This document shows, piece by piece, positions 21,168-32,889 of a stretch of DNA of 64,000 bases. How positions within the stretch are numbered: position 1 is the stretch's first letter; each line of letters opens with the position of its first letter. The notes beneath the pieces were generated by a model, which did not search any database, was not told where the DNA came from, and saw nothing but the letters and a program-made list of their open reading frames with translations. Source of the stretch: Plotosus lineatus (taxonomy: Eukaryota > Chordata > Actinopteri > Siluriformes > Plotosidae). Made by a program: the position numbers and the translations under genes. The stretch covers positions 28,722,501-28,786,500 of the forward strand of contig CM045733.1 of NCBI GenBank assembly GCA_024760905.1, given 5' to 3'.

Positions 21168-22514
21168 TTGAAGAGCTGATGAATGAGGGAAATGAGAGAG
21201 AAAAAAGAGGAAGAGGTGACTGTTGAGGACCAGGAAGTAGTAAAAATTAGTAAGGGTGAAGTGAGGAGGGCATTGAAAAGGATGAAGAATGGAAAGGCAG
21301 TTGGCCCTGATGACATAGAGGTATGGAAGTGTCTTGGAGAGGTAGCAGTAGATTCCCTGACAAGAAAATTCAACAAGGTCTTAGAGAGTGAGAGGATGCT
21401 GGAGGAATGGAGAAGTGTGATGGTGCCCATTTTTAAGAACAGGGGAGACATGCAGAGTTGTGGAAACTACAGAGGGATAAAGTTGATGAACCATACGATG
21501 AAGTTATGGGAAAGAATAGTGGAAGCTAGACTAAGAGCAGAGGTCAGCATTTGTGAACAACAGTTTGGTTTCATACCAAGAAAGAGCACCACAGATGGAG
21601 TGTTTGCCTTGAGGATGTTAATAGAGAAGTACAGAGAAGGTCAGAAGGAGCACCATTGCGCCTTTGTGGATCTGGAGAAAGCATATGACAAGGTGCCGAG
21701 AGAGGAACTGTGGTATTGCATGAGGAAGTCTGGAGTGGCAGAGAAGTATGTTAGAGTGGTGAAGGACATGTATGAGAGATGTAAGACAGTGGCGAGGTGT
21801 GCTGTCGATGTGACAGAAGAGTTCAAGGTGGAGGTGGGACTGCATCAAGGGTCAGCTCTGAGCCCCGTCTTGTTTGCTATGGTGATGGACAGACTGACAG
21901 ACGAGGTTAGACAAGAATCTCCATGGACTATGATGTTTGCAGATGACATTGTGATCTGCAGTGAGAGCAGAGAGCAAGTGCAGGAAAAAGGAGGGGAATG
22001 AAGGTAAGCCTCAGTAAGACAGAATACATGTTTCTGAATGACAAGTACCCAACAGGAACAGTGAGGTTACAAGGAGCAGAGGGAAGGAAGGTGGAAGATT
22101 TTAAGTACTTAGACTCAACAAACCAGAGCAATAGAGATTGTGGAAAAGAGGTGAAGAAGCATGTACGGACTGGGAGGAATGGTTGGAGAAAAGTGTCCAA
22201 TTTAATGTGTGATAGGAAGGTGTTGGCAAGAATGAAAGGAAAGTGTACAAGACAGTGTTGAGCCCAGCGATGTTGTATGGTTTAGAAACAGTGGCCCTGG
22301 AGAAAAGACAGGAGGCAGAGCAGGAAGTAGCAGATATGAAAATGTTGAGGTTCTCTTTCGGAGTAAGGAACATGGATAGGATCAGGAATGAGCACATCAG
22401 AGGGACAGCACATGTAAGATGTTTTGGAGACAAAGTCAGAGAGGCAAGATTGAGATGCTTTGGACATGTACAGAGGAGGGATAGTGAGCATATTGGGAGT
22501 AGGATGCTGAGGTT
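21168..22514 (+). mobile_element. RTE copy R5, 3' portion
   Basis: Continuation of R5 after the Rex1 insertion. RT motifs GKAVGPDDIE, NYRGIKLMN, FVDLEKAYDKVP, LHQGSALSP and an intact catalytic MMFADDIVICSE lie in one open frame (21183-22001). A frameshift at about 21990 removes the ENLERWRYALER segment. The post-RT region runs to RRDSEHIGSRMLRL and is cut at about 22514, so the RTE 3' tail is missing. The hAT MITE sits at the cut. Confidence 0.88.
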
Positions 22515-22518
22515 AGGG

Positions 22519-23277
22519 CAGTGCTTCTCAATTATTTTCTGTTACGCCCCCCCCAGCAAGAAGAAAACAATTCGCGCCCCCCCACCACCCACTTTCCGCC
22601 ACAACTATAAATTATAACTTTTTTCTATAATATACTTACAGGTATATCTCTTCATTATATCGTATCCTTGTTAACATAAATAAAACAAAAAGAAAGAGAT
22701 ATAGTTAAACTTACAAGAATAACTTTTTTAACATTTTTTATTAGTCTGTAAAAGAAAGTGCATCAATTTGCCTTAAATTTAAAAATAATAATATCCTTGT
22801 TACATTTTTGACAAACTTACCACACCATTTGCTGCTGAAAATAAAATCAATAAATAATTAATTCAAATTGACTTCAGAAACATTAACTCAGGAGCACAAT
22901 ATATAAACACTTTAACCTACAAAACAAGAACAAATAGAACAATTTGTGCTGATTTTTTTTTTTCTCAAAATGAGGAAGCCAAGATTTTCCACCGCCCTTC
23001 TTTTCATCCCTGTTAAAAATTTCTTCATGTTGTGAGGGTGTGTGTACTGCACTACACATCGCCAGCTCGTAGCAAAACAAACCTACACCGTAGAGTTAAT
23101 ACTCTCTGCGCACAATGGGCAATGAGGGCGCCACTGCCAACTACTGGAGTGGATGTGCAATTACACTTTCTTGTAGTACGGCGGGAAAAAAAGCATGTTC
23201 TCCTGGGTCACACGCGCCCCCCTCAGCATCCCATCGCGCCCCCCAGGGGGGCGCGCCCCACTATTTGAGAAGCACTG
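22519..23277. mobile_element. hAT-type MITE with perfect 8-bp duplication
   Basis: Terminal inverted repeats are CAGTGCTTCTCAA on the left and TTGAGAAGCACTG on the right. The 8-bp duplication GGTTAGGG occurs at 22511-22518 and 23278-23285, as expected of hAT transposition. At 759 bp it has no transposase. GC-rich sub-terminal blocks (CGCCCCCC-type) flank an AT-rich centre. Confidence 0.92.
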
Positions 23278-23285
23278 GGTTAGGG

Positions 23286-26136
23286 CATGTGTTCTAGAGA
23301 GACCGAGCGCGTGCTAGAGAGAGAGAGAGAGAGAGAGCGCGAGAGCGCGCACGCACGCGCTAGAGAGAGAGAGCGAGAGCGCGCACGCATGCACGCGCTA
23401 GAGAGAGAGAGCGAGTGTGCGCACGCACGCGCTAGAGAGAGAGAGAGAGAGAGAGAGAGCGCACGCACGCGCTAGAGAGAGAGCGCGGGCGCGCGCTAGA
23501 GAGAGAGAGAGAGCGGGTGCGTGCGCGCTAGAGATAGAGAGAGAGGGGGCGTGCGCGCGCGCCCACCCTCTCTCTCTATCGCTAGCGCACGCCCCCTCTC
23601 TCTTTATCTCTAGCGCGCGCGCGCGCCCGCTCTCTCTCACCCTCACCTTCTAGAGCGCACGCACGCACGCGCTAGAGAGAGAGAGAGCGCGAGTGTGCAC
23701 ACGCACGCGCTAGAGAGAGAGAGAGAGCGCACGCACGCGCTAGAGAGCGCGCACGCACGCGCTAGAGAGAGAGAGCGAGCGCGCGCACGCACGCGCTAGA
23801 GAGAGAGCGAGCGCGCGCACGCACGCGCTAGAGAGAGAGCGAGCGCGCGCACGCACGCGCTAGAGAGAGAGAGAGAGAGAGAGCGCACGCGCGCGAGAGA
23901 GAGAGAGCGCTAGAGAGCGAGAGTGAGTGTGCGCACGGGCGCGCACGCTAGAGAGAGAGAGAGAGCGGGCACGCGCGCGCTAGAGATAGAGAGAGAGGGG
24001 GCGCGCGCGCGCTAGCGATAGAGAGAGAGGGGGCGCGCGCGCGCTAGCGATAGAGAGAGAGGGTGGGCGCGCGCGCGCTAGCGATAGAGAGAGAGGGTGG
24101 GCGCGCGCGCGCTAGCGATAGAGAGAGAGGGTGGGCGCGCGCGCGCTAGCGATAGAGAGAGAGGGTGGATGGCCAAGGCCAGCGATAGAGAGAGAGGGTG
24201 ATGCGCAAGGCTAGCGATAGAGAGAGAGGGTGGATGGCACAGCTAGCGATAGAGAGAGAGAGGGTGGATGCACAAGGCCAGCGATAGAGAGAGAGGGTGA
24301 AGGCCAGCGCTAGCGATAGAGAGAGAGGGGGGGCGGGCGCGCTAGCGATAGAGAGAGAGGGTGGAGGCGGCCAGCGATAGAGAGAGAGGTGGATGCCAAG
24401 GCTAGCGATAGAGAGAGAGGGTGGGCGCGCGCGCGCTAGCGATAGAGAGAGAGGGTGGGCGGGCGCGCGCTAGCGATAGAGAGAGAGGGCGGGCGCGCGC
24501 ACGCTCGAGAGAGAGGGCGGGCGCGCGCACGCTCGAGAGAGAGGGCGATGCGCGCTTCGCCGAGAGAGAGAGGGCGGCGCCACGCCGAGAGAGAGAGGGC
24601 GGCGCATGCCTACGCCGAGAGAGAGGGCGGGGCCAGACGCTAGAGAGAGAGAGCGCAGGCGCGCGCGCTAGAGAGAGAGCGCGGGCGCGCACGCTAGAGA
24701 GAGAGAGAGAGAGCGGGCGCGCGCTAGAGATAGGCGCTAGAGAGAGAGAGAGAGAGAGCGGGCGCGCGCTAGAGATAGAGAGAGAGGGGGCGCGCACGTG
24801 CTAGCGATAGAGAGAGAGGGTGGGCGCGCGCGTGCTAGGGAGAGAGAGAGAGGGTGGGCGCGCGCGTGCTAGCGAGAGAGAGAGAGAGGGTGGGCGCGTG
24901 CGTGCTAGCGAGAGAGAGAGAGAGAGAGGTCGGGCGCGCGCGCTAGAGAGAGAGAGAGAGAGAGAGGTCGGGCGCGCGCGCTAGAGAGAGAGAGAGGGGG
25001 GGGTGCGCGCAAGCGAGAGAGAGAGGTCGGCGCCAAGGCTAGAGAGAGAGAGAGAGGTCGGGCACGCGCGCTAGAGAGAGAGAGAGGTCGGGCGCGCGCG
25101 CTAGAGAGAGAGAGAGAGGTCGGGCACGCGCGCTAGAGAGAGAGAGAGGTCGGGCGCGCGCGCTAGAGAGAGAGAGAGGTCGGGCGCGCGCGCTAGAGAG
25201 AGAGAGAGGTCGGGCGCGCGCGCTAGAGAGAGAGAGAGAGGGGGTGCGCGCGTGCTAGCGATAGAGAGAGAGGGTGGGCGCGCGCGTGCTAGCGAGAGAG
25301 AGGGTGGGCGCGCGCGTGCTAGCGCGAGAGAGAGAGGTCGGGCGCGCGTGCTAGCGAGAGAGAGAGGTCGGGCGCGCGCGCTAGAGAGAGAGAGAGAGGT
25401 CGGGCGCGCGCGCTAGAGAGAGAGAGAGAGAGGGGTCGGGCGCGCGCGCTAGAGAGAGAGAGAGAGAGAGGTCGGGCGCGCGCGCTAGAGGGAGAGAGAA
25501 GGCGGGCGCGCGCACGCTAGAGAGAGAGGGCGGGGCTGCCCAGAGAGAGAGAGATGCTGGCGCGCCAGAGAGAGAGAGAGAGAGAGAGGGAGGCACAAGC
25601 TAGCGAGAGAGAGAGAGAGAGAGGTCGGGCGCGCGCGCTAGAGAGAGAGAGAGGTCGGGCGCGCGCGTGCTAGCGATAGAGAGAGAGGGTGGGCGCGCGC
25701 GTGCTAGCGAGAGAGAGAGAGGGTGGGCGTGCTCGCGAGAGAGAGAGAGAGAGGTCGGGCGCGCGCGCTAGAGAGAGAGAGAACGCGGGCGGGCGCGCGC
25801 TAGAGAGAGAGAGAGGGGGTGCGCGTGTGCTAGCGATAGAGAGAGAGGGTGGGCGCGCGCATGCTAGCGAGAGAGAGAGAGGGTGGGCGCGCGCGTGCTC
25901 GCGAGAGAGAGAGAGAGAGAGAGGTCGGCGCCAAGGCTTAGAGAGAGAGAGAGAGGTCGGTGCGCGCCAGAGAGAGAGAGAGGTCGGCGCGCTTAGAGAG
26001 AGAGAGAGAGGTCGAGGCCAAGGCTAGAGAGAGAGAGAGAGAGAGAGGGCGGGCGCACGTGTGCTAGAGAGAGAGAGAGGGCGGGCGCGTGCGCTAGAGA
26101 GAGAGAGGTCGGGCGCGCGCGCTAGAGAGAGAGAGG
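23286..26136. repeat. GA/GC satellite array of about 2.85 kb
   Basis: The array alternates (GA)n runs of about 8-24 nt with GC dinucleotide blocks, joined by CTAG or CTAGCGATAG. Unit length is about 30-45 bp. Common units are GAGAGAGGTCGGGCGCGCGC plus GCTA and AGAGAGAGGGTGGGCGCGCG plus a CTAGCGATAG joint. A segment at about 23572-23650 has the strand reversed (CT runs). Units at 24165-24400 and near 25030, 25560 and 25935 carry irregular GGCCAAGGC-like joints. Apparent Arg-Glu or Ser-Leu frames are artefacts. Confidence 0.95.
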
Positions 26137-26931
26137 TTTTTTCCAAGAATTTAAATTTCGTTTGTATCAAACGGCAAAACTGGTATTGTTTGTAAGTAGT
26201 GGCTAAAATTTTACCAGCCTAAGTGTGACAAACCTGTAGATAGGCATATCTAACAAAAATATTAGTCCTGATTACAGTATTTAATACTGAAGTTATAGTT
26301 TCAAAATTCGGCCCTGTCATTTTTAAACTTGTGACAAAGCTCGATTATGTTCTCACGCAAGTCTACATAGCCCTACCAGCCTGGGGGAGGGGGTGCTTCA
26401 AATAGTTTCATAAATTTATAGGTATGTGCCTTGCTAACTACCCACTTTTTCAATATTTTTTCCTAAATTGCGGTCCAGATTTATTGATAATTTTCCCTAA
26501 TTTGCCCTCTTACTTATAGTCAGTTGCACAGGCACTCATGGCTGTCCTACATGTAAGTTTATACTATAGATCAGGAGTTCCCAGCCAATTGGTCCAATGT
26601 CCAATTGGTACTGGTCTGCAGAAGAAATAATTCATTGGCAATAATAAAGTGTATGCAGTTCCATTAAACTAGATATTTGAAGATTCAGGGTTAAGTAGAT
26701 TTTTATTATTGATGCCAGTTATTATAGAGCTATTTCTTGATAAAATCTCTCATCACTTTTATTAGTGATAACTCATCAAGATGTCAGTTTAAAGGAGCAT
26801 TTCTGTTAGTCTAGCCATATTTAAGAAATCAAGGATTATTGCAGAGCACAGTTTCTCCAGCAATGTTACTGCTGATTTGTTATATGTTGCCTTTATTCAC
26901 CTGTATGTATTTTTTTTTCTCCATACACAAG
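26137..26931. other. Unique-looking DNA, possible intron
   Basis: No repeat is recognised. It precedes a putative exon; a pyrimidine tract with TTTTTTTTTCTCC lies at about 26910-26922. Confidence 0.4.
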
Positions 26932-26995
26932 TGGAAGACAGTGGTGCCAGAATGCTTCAGGGAGGATGAGACAGAAGAAGACTTTGATGGTGATG
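26932..26995 (+). CDS. Putative host exon, acidic segment (partial gene)
   Basis: A 64-bp segment follows a pyrimidine tract and an AG (26930-26931) and precedes a GT donor (GTTAGT, 26996). It encodes KTVVPECFREDETEEDFDGD, an acidic stretch. Its last base, joined to the exon at 63111, completes a Gly codon and keeps the frame open. The family is not recognised. The donor is weak and an alternative GT exists at 26990; the latter would keep the same phase. A chance open stretch is the main alternative. Confidence 0.38.
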
Positions 26996-27712
26996 GTTAG
27001 TTTTTTCAAGTACATTAAATGTTGATTGTGTCCATTGATGAATTCATCTCGAGCCTTTTATAGGTTGCATATTTCATGAACAATACTGTTCTTAGACTGA
27101 GGAATTCTTGTTTTTCTAGCCCATTTTAAATTCTGGATGTATGAACAAAATGTCCCATTGAAAAGTTGATAACTTGGGTAGTTTCAACTGGTTGTAGCAC
27201 AGGTCATACATCCCTTTTTAAGTATTTTTATCTTTCATATTCCAGTGTTTCTAAGTTTCCATATGCCTAAGTTTCCGTCCCCAGGATACGAAAACAACCC
27301 CCTCTTACGAAAAGAAATTAAAAATTCAAACTTGCCAATGAAAATTTCACATGTTGCGCGAGTTGCTCTCTCATTGGCTGTCTCTCAACATCCCACCCCT
27401 ATGGACTCCCAGATCGAGACAGAAGGAAGCTTAACTCTTTAGTTTTTAGTTTAGTTTTTTTTTAAGTCGTTTAATTCAGTAAATGTTTATTAAATGCGGG
27501 CGCATTTGAGCTCATCTGGAATTCCGATCCCTCAAGGAATCAAGTTAAAGCTGAGTTTGGACCTTCCAACTGTCAAGCATGGAATGCGCTTTGAATTACA
27601 CGTCTTGTGGGCATGGCCCGCAGTGCTACAATAAACATTTAATGTGTATACAATGCACATTTAACACGTTTACATATACATATACAATGTATATACATAT
27701 ACAATATACATA
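26996..27712. other. Unassigned DNA, possible intron
   Basis: Contains a segment at about 27255-27440 (TACGAAAACAACCCCC, CATTGGCTGTCTCTCAACAT) that recalls the interior of the pogo-like element near 58830-59090 in reverse. It also holds a TATACA-rich run before RTE R6. Confidence 0.4.
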
Positions 27713-28508
27713 TCTTCTTTTCCTTTCGGCTGTTCCCTTCAGGGGTCGCCACAGCAAACCATCCGCCTCCATCTCGCCCTGTCCTCTGCATCTTCTTCTC
27801 TTACACCAATGACCTTCATGTTCTCCTTCACCACATCCATAAATCTCTTCTTTGGTCTTCCTCTAGGCCTTCTGTCTGGTAGTTCCAACCTCAGCATCCT
27901 ACTGCCAATATACTCACTATCCCTCCTCTGTACATGTCCAAACCATCTCAATCTAGCCTCTCTGACTTTGTATCCAAAACATCTTACCCATGTAAGTCCC
28001 TCTGATGTACTCATTTCTGATCCTATCCATCCTCGTTACTCCCAGAGAGAACCTCAGCATTTTCATCTCTGCTACCTCCAGCTCTGCCTCCTGCCTATTC
28101 CTCAGCGCCACTGTTTCTAGGCCAAACAACATCGCTGGTCTCACCACCGTCTTGTACACTTTTCCTTTCATTCTTGCTGACACTCTCCTATCGCACATCA
28201 CACCGGACACTTTTCTCCAACCATTCCAGCCTGCCTGCACACGCTTCTTCACCTCTTTTCCACACTCTCCATTGCTCTGGATTGTTGAGCCTAAGTACTT
28301 AAAATCCTCCACCTTCGTTATCTCTGCTCCCTGTAACATCACCGTTCCTCCTGGGTCCTTCTCATTCACACACATGTATTATGATTTTCTGAGGCTAACT
28401 TTCATTCCTCTCCTTTCCAGGGCATACCTCCACCTCTCTAGATTTTCCTCCACTTGTTCTCTGCTCTCACTACAGATCACAATGTCATCTGCAAACATCA
28501 TAGTCCAT
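27713..28508 (-). mobile_element. RTE copy R6, 5'-truncated 3' end
   Basis: The minus strand starts at the catalytic segment (MMFADDIVICSE, about 28508-28470). It continues through SREQVEENLERW, GSTIQSNGECGKEVKKRVQ, RPRGRPKKRFMDVVKENMK and CGDP with a stop at about 27739. The 3' end is GGGAACAGCCGAAAGG and AAAAG. The frame is open for 140 codons at 28375-27953. It is 5'-truncated right at the FADD box. Confidence 0.87.
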
Positions 28509-28726
28509 CCGAGGATTATATATATTTATAATGAGTAAAAATAAAAGGATTCTTCTGTAATCACCTGAAGAGACAGGATGGTTTCACCACCCATTGAAAC
28601 AGATCTGTAGTGAAAATGAAGTTTCAATAAAAAGTCTTTGTCCTGTCCTTTTATTTTTACTTATATTTGCTCTACGAAAAAGTATTGAGCACTCTCTTAC
28701 GGAAGGATCTACTCAGAAAATTTTAT

Positions 28727-28758
28727 ATATATATATATATATATATAGGTGTGTATGT

Positions 28759-28811
<53 letters not shown>
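28727..28811. repeat. (TA)n then (GT)n compound microsatellite
   Basis: TATATA run at about 28727-28747 followed by GTGT run to 28811. Confidence 0.95.
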
Positions 28812-28813
<2 letters not shown>

Positions 28814-30514
28814 GGTTCGTCAATAGTTAGTCAAATAAAAAAAAACCTGATTAAGATTTGCAAAAAAAGATTTCTTCTCATAATTTAACATAATTTTGCA
28901 ATTCTTTCACTATTAGATTTATAATACCTAAATCTGAATCACAAAGTTGAATCTTCTGAGTAGCCTACATGCCATTTTATTTAGGGGCGGTTCAACATTT
29001 TCAATATTTTCCCAAGCGTACAGAGAGTACGTTTTTTTGACCCCCCCCCTCCGAAAGTGTACAAATAAATGTCAATGATCTTCGGCAGGATTTTTAGATA
29101 AACAAAACAATGGTCAAACCTCTTTCATAAAATAAATCAATGTATTTCCTTGATCAATACTTCTTTTATACACCAGTCAAATAACAATGAAATCAATAAA
29201 AATATATACTTTTAAACATTTTTTTATGACAAGTGCAATATTAATATTAAGACATTTGGTTTTAATAATAAAAATTTAATTGTTTTTAATAATATTATTT
29301 TCTATTAAAATATAATTCAAAATGTCTGCATTTGTTATTGGTCATTGGCTTTTGGATGACCAAGCTTCAGTTTGTGATCAGCAAGCACTTAAGCTGGTCT
29401 GACCGTTGGGGGGGGTACACATCTCGGTTGATCGGAGCTTAAGCCTTAAAGGGGAAACGAAACGTTGACTAAATAAGTTGGCGGTAGCTTAAGTATAGTT
29501 TATTGAAGTTTATTGAAGCGATTGTGGCTTAAATTTTATATCATAAATAAACCATTGCACACACAGCGGTTTTGTTTTATGTGCTTGTCGTATAAGTTAT
29601 CGACCCGAAAGCTGCCATTCCTAAGTGCCCGCCTACACAAAGTTATCGTGATGTCACTGAGTTGATAGAAAGTACCACATAAAATATAGTGCATGCATGA
29701 CACAGTTTATGATATAAACAACATGGAATCTCATGCCAACAACAAGCACAGCTTTTCAGCAGAAGACGATTCATCTATTACTCTCAGAAGATGAATCAAA
29801 TATTATAGTTCAACCAAAAACATTCTCAAATATATTTCAAACTACATCTGCAAGTACATGTGCTAAATACATTTACAAATTGAGCTCAAGTTATTTATCT
29901 ATTCAAAGGCACAAACAAATATTAATACATATTTACAGCACAAAGACATACAGTACTATTCATTTTATAAAAGTACTGACCATTAAGCTGCAGATACAGG
30001 CTGCATGGCTTCGGATTATTTTAGCCATTCATTCTCTATGCATCAATGTTTGTGTTCTAACACATGTGTAGGAGCCGGAGGCTGTACTAAGAAACTGTGC
30101 TTTATTCTCACACTCGCACTTTGTTTGATTGACAGTGTTCAGTTATTATTGCTTACTGATAATATTATGTTTGTTGTTTGGTCAGCTCGGGCTTGCATAT
30201 GCACAGTGCCCATTACACGTTGACTTTCGGTTTACTTCCTGACTCTAGTCATGCGGAACTTATCTCCGACTTTCTCTTCAATAACAGTCATTAAGTTTAT
30301 TTATAAGATCGTGAATACACATAATTTCTTGTCCAGCGGAACTCAACTCCTGCTGTGTGTGTATGTGTGTGTGTGTGTGTGGGGGGGGATTTGTACACAT
30401 GTGCTTTCAAGCTCAATAAGCAACACCCGATAAACAAGGAGTTCACGGGGGTACTGAAATTCACTGCTTATTGGAGTAGTGGATCGAAACACAAACCTGA
30501 CACGGTCTGTCTGT
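28812..30514. other. Unassigned AT-rich DNA
   Basis: No gene or mobile element recognised. It contains C8 and G8 homopolymer runs near 29041 and 30381 and short GT repeats near 30355. Confidence 0.45.
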
Positions 30515-30831
30515 CTCCCTTTCGGCTTTTTCCCTTTTACTCAGGAGTCGCCACAGTGAATCATCTGATTCGCACATTTGATTTGGCAGAGATTTTTACA
30601 TCGGATGCCCATCCTGTCACAACCCTTTTTAGCAAGGGACAGAAACACGCTGACGACTTTGCAGCCTACTCTACGAAAGTCAGCAATGGTTCTTTTACAT
30701 GCCTCTCACCATAGACAGTGAGAGACATGGCCCACCTTTGATAACCCAGTTAGTTGCACTGGGGGGACAGTGACAACCTTGTGGAGAGTGGGACTCAAAC
30801 CCCCAACCTTTGGATCAGTGATCCAGCGCCC
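30515..30831 (-). mobile_element. SINE with RTE-type tail, head truncated
   Basis: On the minus strand it runs from GGGCGCTGGATCACTGATCC (part of the head, with box B GTTTGAGTCC) through the body (AACTGGGTTATCAAAGGTGG, AGGCATGTAAAAGAACCATT) to GGATGGGCATCCGATGTAAA, GTGGCGACTCCTGAG and AAAAGGGAAAAAGCCG, with a (CAGA)n-type tail. About 25 nt of the tRNA-like head is missing. Confidence 0.82.
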
Positions 30832-31445
30832 GAAACTAAGACATTAAAAGTAATTCAGTTTGTAGGCCTACTACGCAGTCCAGAGAGATAGCATTTACAT
30901 AACTAAAAAAAATTATAGCAATTGATGTTGCAGTTTGAAACTCCTCTTTATAACGTGGGAAAATTCCAGATATTAAAACAAGTATTTTTTTTTTCCAAAT
31001 ATCAAAAATTAATGATTCATGGACATTTGAGACGCTAAATTGTGTGAACCTGTACTAAGTGTGACTTAAACTTAAGCAATGGTGACCTGAGGTATGCCTT
31101 TTTGTCCACACTTGAAATATGGTACTTAAATATATTTGTTCACTGTCTTAAGTTTACCAATATATATAATATAAAAACAAGACACTCAACAGTTCTGACA
31201 TCAGTGAAGATGAGGGTTAATGTCAGTGTGCCTTTTAAAGAGATGATTGATATTTATGATATTTATAAAGATTTAGAACTTACATGATGAAACTATATTT
31301 TATAGAAATAATCATGTATGTCAAGAACAGAGTAAAGATTCATGTTATTTGTTGATTTTATTTGTTGTTTATTTGTATGTTGTCACAATTTTGCAGGACT
31401 GAATGTGACATTAAATTGTTTTATAATAAAGTATTAAATTTTTAT
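30832..31445. other. Unassigned DNA
   Basis: No recognisable element; AT-rich. Confidence 0.45.
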
Positions 31446-31479
31446 TATACTTGTCATTATTTCTAGTTCCTAACAACAG

Positions 31480-31985
31480 TGTAGGTTGGTTTCCAAAAAG
31501 TTCCCATAACGTTTCCAGAATGTTATGATGTTTCCAAAAGTTCCGAGTTTTTCACAATGTTCCCCTAATGTTCTCAGAATGTTTGGGGCAAAGTTATTGC
31601 ACGATGTTCCCATAACATTTTCATAAGGTATTCATGAAGTTACCAGAATGTTCCTCAAACGTTCATAGAAAGTTATTAGGTTATTTAAGGTTCCCCTAAC
31701 GTTCTGAGAAGGTTTTCATGAAGTTACCAGAACGTTCCTCAAACGTTCCTAGAACATTATGTTGGTTATTTAAGGTCCCCCTAATGTTTTGGGAAGGTTT
31801 TCATGAAGTTACCCGAATGTTCGCCTCACGTTCTCAGAACATTCACAGCCAATGTTATTTCACAAAGTTCCCCTAACAACAGGAAAACTCCACAGACTAA
31901 GGTTCTGGGAACGTTCCATGAGAACATTCCCACAACGTACTAGAAACATTCCTCTAATGTTCAGAGAATGTTATTTTGTTTCTTG
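31480..31985. repeat. AACGTT/GTTCC-rich tandem repeat
   Basis: Diverged units of about 100 bp share GTTTTCATGAAGTTACC followed by AGAACGTTCCTCAAACGTTC (starting near 31623, 31711 and 31795). The whole block is dense in the palindromic AACGTT and in TTCCC/GGGAA steps. It resembles the internal repeat of a fish DNA transposon but no terminal repeats were established. A related block ends the window (63720-64000). Confidence 0.55.
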
Positions 31986-32117
31986 TGCTGGACAGCTCTC
32001 CAGGACATCACAGATGTACAAATATGAACAGAGAAAAAAGAACAGACAGTGGAGACCGCAAAGGTTTGTGCCACTACAGAAAAAATGTAGAAACATTTTA
32101 AGACTTTTTTTTTTTTC

Positions 32118-32122
<5 letters not shown>

Positions 32123-32161
<39 letters not shown>

Positions 32162-32192
32162 TGCACGCACGCACGCACACACACACACACAT
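32123..32192. repeat. (CA)n/(CGCA)n microsatellite
   Basis: CA run with a short GCAC-type interruption, preceded by a T run. GA and GT repeats follow near 32340-32400 and 32505-32540. Confidence 0.9.
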
Positions 32193-32502
32193 GTTCCGGC
32201 CTAAGAATGAAAAGGGTAGAGAGGTGGACACTCCCTGCTGGAATGGTAGCTGTGGACATTAAGACTTGGTGACACACACACACACACAAAAAAAAATGGA
32301 GTATTCGGGTGGGGGGTGGGGGGGGGTCTGGATCTGATGTGTGTGTGTTTGTGTGCATGTGTGTGTATGTGTGTGTGAGAGAGAGAGCGAGAGAGAGAGA
32401 AAGGGGGCAAATGGAGGTTGGCCTCTGTCTTCTCGCAAGATAAAAGACAGTAAGTGTTGTGAGAAAGCCTGCCAGATCCATCAGTAGCATGGTGTGTGCA
32501 TC

Positions 32503-32542
<40 letters not shown>

Positions 32543-32889
32543 AAAGATATTATATACTAATGATTTCCAGCAAATATGAATATCAATGATTGACAGGACA
32601 GGGAATGAGAAATGAGGCAGAAATTCCCTACTAGCCCTCATATCACCTGGGAGATAGCTGTAATTACCACATATTTTATGTTTGTGAGATCAGGTCAAAG
32701 ATTGCTATCTCTGCTCCTGATTATGTTGTAACCAAGTACCACTTGCTACATAGATGAGTAGTCTGCATCTAAATTGTCTCCAGCACATGAGGTTGGTGAT
32801 GAGGGTGGCATCTCACCCAGAAGGACTAAAAACAAGAACTGTCAAGGGGGACTGATAAACTTCAGTATGAGTTGACGGTCAACATACAG

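Noticed and set aside
23280..26100. Long Arg/Glu- or Ser/Leu-rich open frames on both strands of the GA/GC array
   Set aside because: They follow from the dinucleotide composition of the satellite and appear in several frames on both strands; no start context or domain.
23286..26136. CRISPR-like regular array
   Set aside because: Units vary in length and there are no unique spacers or cas genes; the organism is a vertebrate.
30005..30714. Host exons around 30.0-30.7 kb
   Set aside because: Open stretches overlap a GT repeat and a SINE; no splice-site pair supported them.
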